A stretch of DNA of 64,000 nucleotides from positions 29,625,021-29,689,020 of the forward strand of contig JARCOQ010000008.1 in assembly GCA_029207755.1 (NCBI GenBank), read 5' to 3'. The stretch comes from Chamaea fasciata. Its lineage: Eukaryota; Chordata; Aves; Passeriformes; Sylviidae. The notes under the pieces are model-generated. The model was not told where the DNA came from, did no database searches, and saw only the letters and a program-made list of their open reading frames with translations. Both the position numbers and the translations under genes were made by a program. How positions within the stretch are numbered: the first letter of the stretch is position 1; every line of letters begins with the position of its first letter. This document shows, one piece after another, positions 38,971 through 51,718 of the stretch.

Positions 38971-40666
38971 ATTAATTGTTGCTTACAAAGACGATATAAG
39001 CTGGCCCAATTTGCTCCCAAACCTGTAAAATAAATGCAAAGGGAGCACAAAGTACACACAAATCAGCTGACTGAGGCCCTACCACAACACAGCTGCCATC
39101 TGTGGAACCCATTCCAATATCTTACTCCTGATATTTAAAGAGCAGCAGAACTATAAAATTTGACTGGCATATATGCACCCAGGAAACAGATAGCAAACCA
39201 CAGCCAATGGAAGAAGCTAAGGAAAACACATTAAGAGCTATTTAATAAACCTGACTAGGCTGCAGCAGAGGGAGGGGGAATGAGGTGGTGAAATGACTAT
39301 GAAAATAAGAAAGATATTATAGTTTGTAATATTACTTTAAAACTTTCTGAAGTTGAAAAACTCCAGGTATCTTTTGGAATCCCATTACCTCACGTGATGA
39401 TGTCAGCTAAAGTGAAATAATTAGTTTCAAACAGTAGATTCTAAAAAAAATACAAAAAATACAGAATTAGAATAAGAACTTGCTAAGTTTTAGCATGTAA
39501 TGGGAACAGCAGCTTTTAAACACTGTAGCTCTTGGAACAAAACACCTTGAACTGTGTATTTTTAAACAGCTGCTGCAGGCTAAAGGTCAGGAAGTATTAC
39601 AGGACTTCCCTGTAAACACCCATCTTCCTCCTTGGCCCCACCATTCCAGTTAGGAATTTTCTTTTTCTTTGGTAACTATCCTGTTTGCATGATAAGAGCC
39701 AGGCTGCAAGTCCCATTAGTACAATTAGTGGTCACAGTGACCACCAGATAAACATTTCCACTAGCAGCATTCTGCAGAAAGTTGTCTTTTGATGCCAAGT
39801 AAAAAAAGAAAAAACAGTAACAAAAAAAGCACAAGCTATTGGGTACCCATAGCTTAATAACCAGCGTTCCTGGATCCAATCTCACCACCACAGATTAGCT
39901 GGCTGGAAGAGGAGCTCTTACAGCTGTTTACAAGATGTCTCAGAAGCAAGATCTATTGCTTTACCCTTTCCCTTCTGCGCACCAATTGCCTCGCTGGAAA
40001 AAAACAACCCATGAAAGCTATTACACTGTCAGGCAGCGTGGAGTTTGTAGCATCACCAGGTTTTCCCTGGAGAGCTGCAACTGTGCTTACCAGTGAAAAA
40101 TCCAGTGAAACAGACCTGGAGAGCCAAAGGCTGGGGTACCCCCCCAAGACCCAGCCAAAGCAGAGGGACTGGAAGCCACCTTCACCCCACATCCATCTCC
40201 ATCCCCAACCCCATCCTCTGCCCTGGAGCTGGGAGCTGCCCCAGGCAGGCCTGGCAGGAGGAGGGATGGGAGCAGCAGAGGGGACAGAGCCTGCATCCTC
40301 AGCTCAGCAACACCAGCTGCAGCTGGAAGGTGAAGTGAGTGCTCAAAAAGGGACAGGGATGGCCCCACTGGAGGAATAAGGGTCAGCAGGGAACAGAACA
40401 GCATCACCACTGGCCATGCCCATTGAGAGGCTCAAGATCATCCACTGCTCTGGGGTTCTCACATTCCAAAACTGGTTCCTGACACAACAGCTGTGCCAGC
40501 CTGTTTTTCAGATTTTTCCATGAATCTGAAAGCATCCATACTTCTCTCCTGAACACCTAGGATAGGCACTAAGCAGGCAATTGCTTTCTATGCATCAGAC
40601 ATTATTAGGTCTTTCACACACCTTGTTCTCTAGAAATTGTAAACCTACTTGATAAGACATATTGGA

Positions 40667-40720
40667 ATATATATGTGTATATATATATATATATATGTGT
40701 ATATATATATATATATATAA
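40667..40720. repeat. (TA)n microsatellite with TGTG interruptions
   Basis: Alternating TA units broken by two ATGTGTAT interruptions, in ITGB5 intron 2. Likely length-polymorphic. Confidence 0.9.
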
Positions 40721-41352
40721 ACATATGAGCAGCCCCTAGGGAGCAGGGGGAGGTATTTGCAATTCCTCACAGACAAGGAGGCACAATTGAATTATGAGTG
40801 AGCAGCTTCAGCATCAACACAGGGATGTATTTTCCCCCTGAAGTGCTCAGTTACTCTGTGCACCTCATGGCTCCAATGCCAGAAGCATGGGTCACCCCCC
40901 CACCAAAATGACACAATAGATGCAGAAAGGGGAATTATCTTTGTTACAAACAAAGAGCCCATGCCAGGCCACGCGACAAGGGACACGTAGCAGGACACTA
41001 GCCAGGGGCTTGGGGCTTTTCAGGGAGAGCTTTGGAGGAAGGCTCCCTGCAACACAGAGCCCATGCAGGGACCCAGTATCCACCGAAAACAAGAAGGTAA
41101 TTGAAGGGACAGAAGGACTGAAGGAACAGTGCTGCTCTGTTGAGGGTGTGTGGGGGGCAGCGGGGTCAAAGACTTATTTCCTATGATGTCAAAGAGCTGA
41201 GGAGTCACATACACCCAAAATACACTCGCCATGGAGCATCCTCTGCCCTCACTCACTCCTTATGGCATGAGTGAGGAACAGTAAAGGTGAGAAAAGAGTT
41301 CCCTTCCAGCACTACAAAAAGCATGAAAGATAAACGAGGTGGGCCCACCTAC

Positions 41353-41438
41353 CTCCTTGGAGCACCAGGCACACTTGGGATGGATGAGGAGACATTCTTC
41401 ACAGGACGTGGCGCTTCCACTGGTGCACAGATTGAGAC
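41353..41438 (-). CDS. ITGB5: ITGB5 exon 2: start of mature protein, PSI domain
   Basis: This 86-base exon encodes residues 36-64, reading [17 protein letters not shown] and then a segment ending CAWCSKE. It is the cysteine-rich PSI (plexin-semaphorin-integrin) domain at the N-terminus of every integrin beta chain. Borders are a CTGAAG acceptor and a GAG donor followed by GTAGGT, and the exon ends in phase 0. The translation is nearly identical to human ITGB5 here, which has NICTSG where this window reads NLCTSG. The exon is isolated, with introns of about 4.0 kb before it and 7.0 kb after it. Confidence 0.96.
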
Positions 41439-44386
41439 CTTCAGCAAGAGAGAACAGGATGGGCTGAACGGTTATTCCACTCCAAAACAGTGTTTAGGGG
41501 GGTTCTGAGAAATTCTTAATGCTAAACACACTGTAAATTCAAACAAGAGCAAATAATCTGCTGGGAGCCTAAAAGGCAGTAGAAGCTGTAAATCCCTCTT
41601 CACATGCAAGGAGGTCTTGTTTTCTTTTCCTTCCCTAAGGTAAATGAAAAGGACAGAAACCTGTTTGGGGAGGCTGAGAAAGCCTAAAATATGACTGAAT
41701 ATGGTGATTTTTCTTTACTCTTTTTCAATGGTGTCTGGTTAATCAAAGAGTCCAGCTACTCATCCACCTAATCAAATACTCCCATTGCTGTGGACAGAAG
41801 GCAGTAACTGTTTGACCAGTCTGAAACACAGAGCTGACTGTCAAAAAGCCCCTGAGGTGCTGACTTTTAAAGTCACATCTTCAGGCATATCTTCTCATTT
41901 TTTCTAACTGAATATAAAGGGGGCCCTCTCCCTATAATTTTCATATTAAAGCACTCTTGAAATGTACTCATCTCCCCTTTCCACACAGGTGATTCTCACA
42001 GTGGACTCATGTTACAGCAAAGTGCTTTTATTTTACTACACGAGACATTTCCACAGGATATCCAGGTTAAGCCTGGCAGTGTGTTTGCACTGGGACACAT
42101 CCAAGGCAGCAGGGGTGGAAGACACCGAGGGCTCTCCCTGCCTGTGATCCCAGCAGGGGCATCAGCCAGGCTGATGCTCTTTGCTCGTGGATTGCTGGTG
42201 TGCGGCAGCACAAGGGGTCCCCAGCAGGTTTCACTCTCAAAATCCACAATTTGCGCTTTGGGCTTTAAAAATGAAGTGCAACCACACAAGTAAAGCCGAA
42301 GTAGACATCAATGGTATGGGCTTTGAATGCAGCAGCTTGTTCAAGCATGCCTGTGGCTATGAATGTGCCCTTCCATGCCACTGATGGCCCAGCTCCCCCG
42401 GGTGCAGCTATTAACTTCCACTGTCAATAAATGATTAAAGAAATCTTCAACTGAGGTTTCAGCACAGAGGCTGCACACTCCAAATGAAACGCCTCAGGCT
42501 AGAACTCCCAGTCTGCTATTTTTTCCAACCCAAATGTCAATAAAAGCATTGTCAGGCCTCTATTTTCAGCCAGTTGCATCTGCAGATACCAGTGCACCAC
42601 GCTGCTACTGGGTGTGATCTGCAGATTCCACAGATTTGCCAATAGCTGCTGAAGAGTCCCATGAAGTTTTCTCCTGACCCAAGAACTTTCTGCCACGAGA
42701 GCTTTGGAAGAAGGATTTTTGCTGTATCCCATGTGAATATTGCACCAAGAAATGGAGAGCTGTGGCTGCCTGGGTTGCTCCCATAAGGGGCTGAGCTGTG
42801 AGCACAGGAAGCAGTGAATCAAGCTGGACAGCTGCAGGAAAACCTAGCGTGCCCTGGACTAAAAACAAAAAGAGGATAAGTAGGTCCTGTCAGTCATTTT
42901 CAGTCATTGCAGAGGCTTGACCATGCCAGAGCCCTGCACCTCTGCTGCCCACAAGGTGGTTAACTCTAACCCCAGAGAGCCAAGCCCTGCACTCTCTCTA
43001 TGGCTCTCATTCAGACAGGCTCCCTGGGCTCATTCATACCAAACAAGAGCCTTCTTAAGAGTGTGGGTTTTTTTTTTCCTTCTGGCTCTTACCACATCCC
43101 CAGGCATTTCATTCCTTGTTAGCATTCAGAAGTTATATTCCAGCTCTTGGACATTGCAAGAGCTCAAAACATAAATAGGTAGTATAAAGCAAAATGTAAC
43201 TTGTTCAACTGAGGTAAAATTTAGACAATTAACAATTTAGCAATTAACACTTGTATTTGCAAATCCTACAACGTGGCCCAAAGCCTCTCCTTGAGAGCTG
43301 CTGCTCTGGCAGCTGTGCACAGGGTAACCCAGAAAAATAATGGGCTTTACGTAGCAAATACTTGCATTCATACCCTGGCTACCCAGGCCTGGCTCTCCCA
43401 AGCTTCACTTGCCCATCTGCATGGAAATATTTACTTCCAGACTGCTGGATTTTTGAGGGTTTACTTAGTCACAGTAATAGCTGAATGAAAACCAAGGTCT
43501 CCTCCTTCCCCTGCGTGCCATGACCAAAGCAGCCCACACTCCTGTGGCCAGCCATGGGGTGACATTCCTCACGGTGGCAGCTTTTGAAGTTTCCAAGCAT
43601 GCTTTTCTTTCCACTCTGCAGCAACACTAAACCATTTCCAGCATTGTTGTGAAAACAGAGCTTTGTGAAGCCCTCCAATTTTAGACTGAAACCCGAGCTT
43701 TTTAAGTTGGGGTAGAAACACACAGGATTTTTCCAGATGCAAATCCTTGCTGCGCTTGATTCAGTGCAGTCTTTCCTGAATCAGGCAGAGCAAGGACCTG
43801 ATGATGCTCATGCCAGTCCAGGTCCTTGCATATGCTGGGGCAAGTCACCCAGTGAGACTGCAAGGAACTCAGTCTGCTCTTTGGAGTGTGATACATTTAA
43901 TGAAACCACTCCTGAAAAATCAGCTAAACTTCTTATAATGGGGGAAATTCCATCCAGGATTTAGCCGGGATTACTCTGGAGGTAAATAATCCACCCCCAT
44001 GGATTGCTGAGCTGCACAGCCCACATACAGTCCTTCATACTGATGCCACTGAGTCCTAAGCCCTGAACTCTTATTTATTTTTGCACAGTAGTGCCCAACA
44101 AGCACGAAGAACATCTCCAAATGACATCCTTCCCTTGGACTGAGCTGCAGGAAAGCCCAAAAAAGCAGAAGACAGTGTATCCCACTAGACAGCAGAGATT
44201 TTATTATATCAAACTACAGATGGAGAGCAAGATAGGAAACTCTGATGAAAGGTACTCAGCAAATTTACTCATAAAGATGCTCCAGGCAATCAGACCTCAT
44301 TTTAAACCTGTTCTGCAAGAAATCCTAGTTTAGGCAGCTCCTCAAATAGACGTGAATGTACTGGCTTGCTTAGGGAAGACAGAGGG

Positions 44387-44427
44387 GAAAAATAAAAAAA
44401 GAAAAAAAAAAAGTAAAAAAAAAAAGT
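44387..44427. repeat. A-rich stretch
   Basis: Runs of A broken by single T or G bases, in ITGB5 intron 1. Confidence 0.8.
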
Positions 44428-45240
44428 GATGCACTTTGTGCAGCTAAGCATGAAAAAAGAGCATTTCATTTGTGCTTGCAATAACCAATCTAAGAGACTT
44501 GTCCCCGAGATGTCTGCTGCAATACTGAACCATCAATTCAGGGATCAGACACACACACACAAAAAAATTAGTTAAGAAAACCTCTTCTGAGTTATGTGCC
44601 ACAGCACTCTGCGAGATGAGCCTCTTCTTGAGATTACTCATTAAAATATCAAGCACTGAGTGCAAGTACTGGAATGGTGGACTTAGGCATTTTGTGGGTT
44701 TCCTTCTTATAAAAAAAGTCTCCCCAAGCGCTCAGAGAAGAGGAAAACCCTATTTCCAGTACTGCTGGAGCAGAGTTACAAACTGCTCTGCAGTTCACGT
44801 GTGTGTGGAAACCAGGAGCATCCCCCCGGGGGACAAGGACCTCTCTCTCTCTGGGTGCCACGCAGACGAGGGGGGACAGTAAAAGGTGCAAGCGAGGAAC
44901 GCGACAAGGTGCGAGCGTGGAGACCGGTCACCGGCAGCCTGTGTGTGGCTTTCTGCTGCTACTCCTCATCCCATCGATTAACACACAGCGCCCAGGCAAA
45001 CATCCCGGGGAAGTGCTTATCCCTGAACAGAAGTGGCTGCAGCCGCTTCCATTAGGAATATGTATATATAGAGCGAGGCACATAAATAGCAGTTCCGTGC
45101 TTTTCAAGGCGAAGGTGTAACACCCCGCGGACGCAGCCCCGCAGCGCTGCCGGAGCAACCGGGGGCACGGCGGGCGGGGGCCGGGGCGCAGCGCCGTGCC
45201 GGGGATGCGCGGAGAACCCGGCAGCGGCCACCCCCGGGCA

Positions 45241-45274
45241 CGGGGACAGCGGGGACAGCGGGGACAGCGGGGAC
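45241..45274. repeat. Short GC-rich minisatellite in ITGB5 intron 1
   Basis: Almost four copies of the nine-base unit CGGGGACAG in tandem, just inside intron 1 and within the CpG island. Confidence 0.85.
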
Positions 45275-45456
45275 CCGCGTACCGCCGGCTGCGGGGCACG
45301 GCAAAGCGGGCGCCGGGAGGAGGCACCGCGAAGGGGGGCGAGAGGAGGAGAGAACGCAGACGGTAACAGAGAGTCCCGAGGCGGGTCTGGGGGACAAGCC
45401 GCCTTCCGGAGCGGCGTTCGCAGGGCCCGGGACGGCGGGAGCGGAGCGGCCCTTAC

Positions 45457-45562
45457 CTCTGCCGGGCTGCAGCGGGGCGGCCAGGAGGAGGAGGCGGAGG
45501 AGGAGGAGCGGGGGGGGCCGGCGGGCGGCGGCGGGGGCCGGCAGCCCCCCTCGGCGGGGCAT
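45457..45562 (-). CDS. ITGB5: ITGB5 exon 1, coding part: start codon and signal peptide
   Basis: The start ATG (45560-45562) sits in a strong Kozak context, GCCGCACC before ATG with A at -3. The 35 codons begin MPRRGG, then Ala/Pro/Arg, then a hydrophobic run with LLLLRLLLLAAPL, a convincing signal peptide for export to the ER. The exon ends in CCGGCAGAG followed by the donor GTAAGG. The splice phase is 1: the last G joins GT of exon 2 to make Gly36. The frame stays open for well over 100 codons upstream of this ATG within the CpG island, so a longer N-terminus cannot be excluded by stops alone. This ATG was chosen because it directly precedes the signal peptide, as in other integrin betas. 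Confidence 0.93.
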
Positions 45563-45629
45563 GGTGCGGCGGCCGGGGCGGCCGGGCTGCCCTTCCCGGC
45601 CGGGCCCTCCCCGCCGCCTTTTGTGCGGC

Positions 45630-45653
45630 CGCGGCGGCGGCGGCGGCGGCGGG
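45630..45653. repeat. (CCG)7 trinucleotide repeat in the probable ITGB5 5' UTR
   Basis: About seven perfect CGG units on the plus strand (CCG on the ITGB5 coding strand), 68-93 bases before the start codon. If transcription starts above 45653, the repeat is in the 5' UTR, where GC-rich repeats can form structure and vary in length. Confidence 0.85.
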
Positions 45654-48600
45654 AGGAGGAGGCGGGGGCGGCGCCGCGGAGCTGCCCGGGGGCGGCAGGA
45701 CGGGACGGGGCGGCGTGCGGGTCCCCCCGTCCGTGCGCCTCTCCGTGTGTCCGTGGGTCTGTGCGTGTGTCTGTCCCGCTCCCGAGGGTGCGCTGCCGCC
45801 TCCCCGCCCCGTGCAGGGAGGCGTAGCCGCGTCCGCCGCGGGAGCGGAGCGGGACCCGCGGGCACGGCCGGGCCCACGGACGCGGGACACGGACACGGTC
45901 GCGGACAGGCTGCCTCTGCAGATGCACATGTCCCCGCAGGGACAGCCACAGCCGGACACGCAGGACGTGGGCAGTCGCACGGACACAGGCACGCACACAG
46001 ATGTACCCGCAGGCACAGGAGGAATGCGCGCCCTCGCTCGCAGCAGGGCTTGCACTCATTCCCCGCGGGTCAGTGCCTGCTCTTACGTGGCATTTTTCCT
46101 GCTTCAGGGATTTTCTCTGTGCAAACAGACCGCGTCTATTTGCTGAAGGGCTCATTGAGCCCGGGCAGCGCTGCACTCGCTGTCTGGCGGCTTTTTGGCA
46201 CGGTCCACGCCCCCACCGCCTGGGACATCAACACTTCAGATCGAAAGGAAGCATCGGATTTATAATCGTGTTTGGGTTGCTGGAGAGTTTTCCTCATTCT
46301 TCTGCTTTTAAAATAAATCATAGATCATCCCTAAAGCTGATCATTGATTTTAAAAGCAGTTTATAGTAACAGGTAACTTACCCATGACCTGCAGACCTGC
46401 ATGACATCCTCATGTCTACTAGATCTCACCATCAGATTCTGCTTAAAACGCATATGTTGTGTTGCTGTTCTCAGACAGAAGTGATTAACTGTAATTCCAC
46501 CTGCCAAAATGTCGCCTTACCTGGATTCCTTTCCAACGTTGCTTTCACAAACCTTGCTGATTTCTTCTACCCCTTCATACCCCTGGAGAAACCAGGTTTG
46601 GATTTAAAGTGACTATTTGCTGTTTTAGGAAATACACACCTACAAAAGTTGTAACATTCTAACTGTTTCGGTGCTGCTAAATTAAACTTAGTCCTGGCAT
46701 GGCTGTAGGAGCATCATAACCATACTGCTTGCAGCCAGTGCAAAAATATCACTAAATGCCGCATCAAAACCTCTGCCATGGTGGGAGTGTGGTATGTGGG
46801 ACAGGCAGTAACCTACAAGCTGCCCCCGAGCTGTTGGCTGTGCATGGGGAAAAGGACAGGATCACCTCTCCGTTATCCCAAAAACGTGAGGTGCATGCTG
46901 TCATCCTTTATTAATAATAAAATTAATAATGGCCACGTTGGGACTGACCTGGACATGCAAGATGTGGTGTATGGGGACTTCGAAGCAGGTTGTTCCTCTG
47001 TGGAATATTTTTAATATTCCTGTGAAAAAAAAAATTTAAAAGAAAGTGAAATGCAGATCCTGCACTTGCAAGAGATAAAGTACAAAATATGAGCATTACT
47101 GCCCAGAGAAGCCTTGTGTAGACCTAGAAGTCCCTCCTTGGATCTCCTGGGCATGCCCAAGTACCCCTAGAGACAACTACAACTACAAATATCCGTGGAC
47201 AGACTGATGTTTGAGAGCTTTAAACTATTCCTGGTTGTAGGAGCAGGGAGACGCTCATCCCTTGTCCGTGTGTCCTGCCATTCTGCCCCAAAGAGCAGAT
47301 GCACAGGGGCAAGTGGTGAATGAGCAAGGGGTAAAAGGAGAAGCAGGGGCATGGAGTAAAGAAACTACTTGGAGGGAAGGAAACTACTTTTTGAGACTCT
47401 GCTGTGGCATCTCAAGGAGCAGAGAAGAGGGCTTGAGGAAGCAGACAGTACTTTCAGAAGGAATGTGTTGCAGCAGGACCAGAGCCAGGCGAGGCGTAGG
47501 AGCTCCCCAGTCACTGGTTATATTTAGCTGGGCTCAGCTGAGGCCGAGCTCTCTCTGTCTGCAGGCGCCTGTGGCACTGGCACGAGCACCTGGTGCTCGC
47601 TGTGCCCAGGCTGTCCTCATCCCACAGCCCCCATGAGAAACCCCCACAAGAAGGGGGAAGGTCAGGAGGTGCTACTACACATTTTATGAGCAGTAAGATG
47701 TTGTTGATGCTCAACATCTGCTGTCAGTCTTCATGTTTTTCAAGCCAAGCCCGTTGAAGGTCCCACAAAGGCACAGGAGGTTTATCTCATCCCAGTGTAA
47801 CACCACTGACCCACAGACCACAGTGTGGTGTGTACAGGGAAAGACCCCTGGAGCCACAGGGGAGGAGGTGCTGTGGCTTCCCTGATGAGAAGAGTGTTAA
47901 TACCCTTCTCTGAAGCTGGTACTCTTTTCTTGCCCCACATGCAGCAGCAAAAGGGGATGTAGTTGTACTAATGGCCAAGTGAGCAGCTGTAACACCAAGG
48001 GGGAATTTGTGGTGATCATGAGGTGGGCAGCTCAGCTCCAAAGAAAGCAGACAGCCTTGTGGCCCTGAGGTTGGCCACAGACCAAGAAATGAGGCATGAG
48101 CAGAGGTAATGTGTGGCCTGAAATGAGATCCGGAGAAGGTGTTGGTATAAAAACTTCCCGCTCGCAGGTGACAATGTGTCCTGGTTGTTTTTCTGGAGTC
48201 AGGCATGGGATGGCAGTAGATGCCCCAAAAAAAGATTGCCTTCATATATGAAACCAGATAACCCCTTGATCTTCTTCCTGGTATTCCCTTGTTCTGAATA
48301 AGGGGTTGAGAAAAAAAGCTTGTAATGCCCATGTCTCAGCAAGATTATTGTGTATTCAGTAGAGGATGAGTTTGAGGCAGCACCAAGATTTTGGGAAGAG
48401 GGCAGAAAAAAGGGCTCTGTCTCCTGGGGACTGTGAAAGGATGACCTACAACAAAGTCTCCCAGCATCTCCAGGAACAGCTATCACCACATCCTGGGTCT
48501 TTTCTCTCTTCACCATCATCTCTCCTGTCTACAAAATGCCATTCTTGAGGATCACATAGTTCATGAGACTGAGATCCCTCAGGCTACTCCAAGTATTTAC

Positions 48601-51600
48601 GTGCCACAGAGGCCCTTAGACTTAGGTTATCAGTACCATTGCACAGTTTTGCTGTAACACAGAGAGGAAAATCCCTGTCTGGAAAGGCCCGATCTTTATG
48701 TTCACTTTCTTATCACCTACACTTTAACCAGTGGTTAAAGCAGGACATAAACCCAGGGTATCTGACCTGGGCATGGATTTGAAAGTGATGTAATTATAAG
48801 TTGATTCTTTGGCTCTTTTATAATCAGTTAAAACAAATAAAATCCTTTATCTGAGATATTCCAGGTGTTCTACAGATAGGTTTTCATTGTCATATCTTCC
48901 TTGGGGCAGAAAGGGTGGATAAAAGCATCTGAGTCACATCTAGATGTCTGCCATGGTACTAAAGAGGTTCTGGATTTTCAGTGGTGATTCCTTCCTCTCT
49001 CTGCACCAGTCTGAGGCACTCCCAGGCCCTTGCACCAAGCCACAGCCTGTTCCAGGGTGAAGCTCCACCTCTGCCTTAGAGTTTCACAAAATACAGCCAC
49101 ACTCAGCAGCAAAATCCTGGGACATCTCTGACTTTCTCCCATTTCTAGACTCTGTGGCTCTGATAGACTCCAATAAGTTTAGGTTTGCTACTTCCTAGCA
49201 GTTCCAGCTGGAAGAAACATCATCTGTCCGGATGTAACTCATTACAGCCACATTATTTGGTATAACTCATTCAACCACCATATTTGCAGTAAGTTCAGGA
49301 TGCCGGGCAGAGCTCTCCAGTGTGCAAGAAAGACCAGCAAAGACATCTAAGACTGCCTGTTTCCAGAAGTCAGATGGCTGGATGGGGAATCCAGGTGCAG
49401 TCTGGTTTCGGGCACCACTCGTTCACAACAGGTTCTGAGCATCCCTCAGTCCTTTGGTCCAAACAACTCTCCATACAACAAAGGATGGCCAAACTGGAAT
49501 TCACGTGGTGAAAAAAGTGGACTGATTTATGGTTTTAATAAAAAGGAGTTTTAGGAGAGCTAGGGTCAAACTGGGGTGTAGGATCAGGGATGTGAAATGA
49601 AAGGCAAACTCATTTGAACTTTGGAAACCTCCACCATGTTACAAACAGTTCTTGTATTAGGAAAAATCTTCCTTTTCCTTTCCAGGTCCTCACCATGCTG
49701 TTTGCCGGTTCCTCCTGGCTGTGCCATGGTGGGAAATAGGGAAGCAGAGATACAAGCTGTGGGCACAGTGCAGCTTTGCCATCCCCACACTGCCTCCTCC
49801 CCCCAGTGAGCCCACAGACCAGGCTGTTGGGGTTTTCACTGCCATGGAAAAAGTTTGTCTCCTTCTCTCTTCAAGGAAGCTATTAAAAAAAAAAAATACA
49901 ATTCACACAAAATGCTTGTTAATAATAGGCAGCTACCACTTGCCAAAAATCACAATCATAAATTTAATCCTATTTCTATTCTCTGGCTAAAGATGCAGCA
50001 CATATTGCTGCTGCCTGCTATTAAAAATAAATGTTTTTACCATCTAAGGACCAACCTCTGTTCTCAGATCTCTCAAGAGCAACACTCCTCGCAAACAACT
50101 CCTGACCTGCTGAACAGCAGCATTGCAACACTTCTGGGAAGTAGAGAACAGCACCTAAAGTGGTTTTGCCAAGTTTTGACCCTCTAATAGATGAAAAAAG
50201 GCAGGGTTCAGAATAAATCTCTGAGCTAGTCCATGTCTGAAGCTGCTGAGCTGGAAAGTGAGGGAGGTGCAAGGGAGGTGCAACTTTCCGCATGCCTCTA
50301 TGGTACATAAAGTTGAGACAGGGATGATGAAGCCAGACCAAATGTGGCCAAGTTTTGGGGTGCCTATAGCCCCTGGAGTGGGCTAGGAGGCACTTGGCTG
50401 CCTGAGAGCCTGTTTAAAGGAGGGCTCACTGATGTGGTGAATGAAAAGGGTGATGGATATTTCCAGCCATGAGCTATGCCAAAAAATATGCCCCAATTCC
50501 TAGAGTTAAGTAATGAGCCATCAGAGGCGTGGGGATGTACAAGGCTGGGCCACAGGAGAGGGTTAAAAATTGGCGGCTCCGTGGAAACCTGTCTGTGTAT
50601 CTGTTAATGGTTAGCCCCAAGGAAAACGTGCTCATTAGAAGGTTTTGCCTCCGGTGTGTCTCATCTGCAACTGCAAACAGCCAGCCCCATCTTGTGGCCA
50701 GGGACTCTGCTCGGTGCGGAGAGGAACGAGAGGGAGGAAGGAGGGTTTGACAGCCCCAAGGTCCGTCCTCACCACCCTGCGCGGCGGGTTGAAAAATATT
50801 CTGTCTTCCTGCATATCTTGCCTCACATAAACTGGTCCCACTTTGGTTAGCACTCCGGGAGAGGCGCAAGAGCCAGGAGTAAATGCTGGATGCATCTGGC
50901 AGGGAGTTTATTATAAACGGAGATTCCCTTTGTATGCCTGCAATGTAGGGGAAGCATCATTAAAAAAGGTTTAAAATGTCAGCAGGCAGAGCCAACTAGG
51001 CTTGGCTCCACTCAAATCTCTGGCAAAATTCCCACTGAATGGACCAAAAGCTCCAGTCCTAAGCACCTTGTTGAGCACAGTGCTCTGGAGGTACAAACGA
51101 GTTTCCAAGGAATTCACCTGGATCTGTGCAGTTTGGACCTCACAATGCCCCATGCAGCTTTTTCAAATCACAGCTGACACCTGGCTATTTAATCACTATC
51201 TGAAATAAATCACTGGACTCTGGTTTTTTGCTTATTTTTCTGGCAAGTGGGTTTTGCCCAGCATGATCTTGCTGCAGAATCTGTTCACACCAATCTTGGA
51301 AGGACAAAACAGTTGAGAAATGCCAAGAGTCTACGAGGAAAGACCTTGCTTTGAAAAGAATAATAATGTACTGTTACACATGTGCAACACAAGCCCTGTT
51401 TCATTTATAGGAATGATATACAGGCCCAGGTCCACAATTCCTCCCCAGAGACCCCTATTCCCATTAATGTCAGTACAAGTTCCGCACTGAAATACCTGCC
51501 TGGACTTGACCCCTGTTTCTCACCAATTTAAACATTCCTCTGCTTGAGAGAGGATTAGGAACCTTAGCACTATAATGACCTCTTGAATTCATTGACTGTT

Positions 51601-51701
51601 CCAGATATGAAACATTTCTTCTTTTAACTTTTACCCTATAAAAGATCTCTATGGATAAAAAAAGAAAAAAAAAAAAAACCAAAAACTTGAGAGAAAGCCT
51701 T

Positions 51702-51718
51702 CCCCCCCCCCCCCCCCC
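51702..51718. repeat. Poly(C) run, 17 bases
   Basis: Uninterrupted C tract shortly after an A-rich stretch. Such runs are prone to sequencing length errors. Confidence 0.9.

Larger units (their letters stand above)
34386..41352 (-). other. ITGB5: ITGB5 intron 2
   Basis: 6967 bases. It holds an AT-rich block at about 38755-38970 and a TA-type microsatellite at about 40667-40720. No exon or recognised transposon was seen; the open frames here lack splice signals and homology. Confidence 0.9.
41439..45456 (-). other. ITGB5: ITGB5 intron 1
   Basis: 4018 bases between exons 1 and 2. The upstream third is CpG-island sequence with the minisatellite. An A-rich stretch lies at about 44387-44427 and a short CA run near 44550. 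The rest is non-repetitive sequence in which I see no exon. Confidence 0.9.
9965..45562 (-). other. ITGB5: ITGB5 gene, 5' part (exons 1-10; 3' end outside window)
   Basis: Integrin beta-5 is a type I membrane glycoprotein that pairs with integrin alpha-V to bind RGD ligands such as vitronectin at the cell surface. Ten exons were placed by reading the minus strand; each has GT-AG borders and together they splice to 576 codons plus one base with no stop. Lengths from exon 1 to 10 are 106 (coding), 86, 205, 250, 169, 162, 96, 90, 135 and 430 bases. The order of domains is signal peptide (about residues 1-36), PSI (about 37-90), hybrid, beta-I domain (about 145-385), hybrid again, then the first I-EGF modules. 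Beta-5 rather than another beta subunit is supported by segments such as [28 protein letters not shown] and [14 protein letters not shown], which match human ITGB5 as I know it. The rest of the I-EGF repeats, beta-tail, transmembrane segment and NPxY tail were not found in 1-9964. Confidence 0.97.
44820..46220 (-). promoter_or_regulatory. ITGB5: CpG island and presumed ITGB5 promoter
   Basis: CpG dinucleotides are dense from about 44820 to 46220, with the core at about 45120-46060; the sequence on both sides is ordinary AT-leaning, CpG-poor DNA. The island spans the ITGB5 start codon and the start of intron 1. GC boxes of the GGGGCGG type are visible at 45661-45672 and 45707-45713. No convincing TATA box was seen, which fits a dispersed CpG-island promoter. 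The exact transcription start cannot be read from sequence; it should lie above 45562 within the island. Confidence 0.8.

Noticed and set aside
45052..46176. Very long open frames on both strands in the CpG island
   Set aside because: Low-complexity Pro/Arg/Ala sequence expected from high G+C; only the frame from the ATG at 45562 joins ITGB5 exons.
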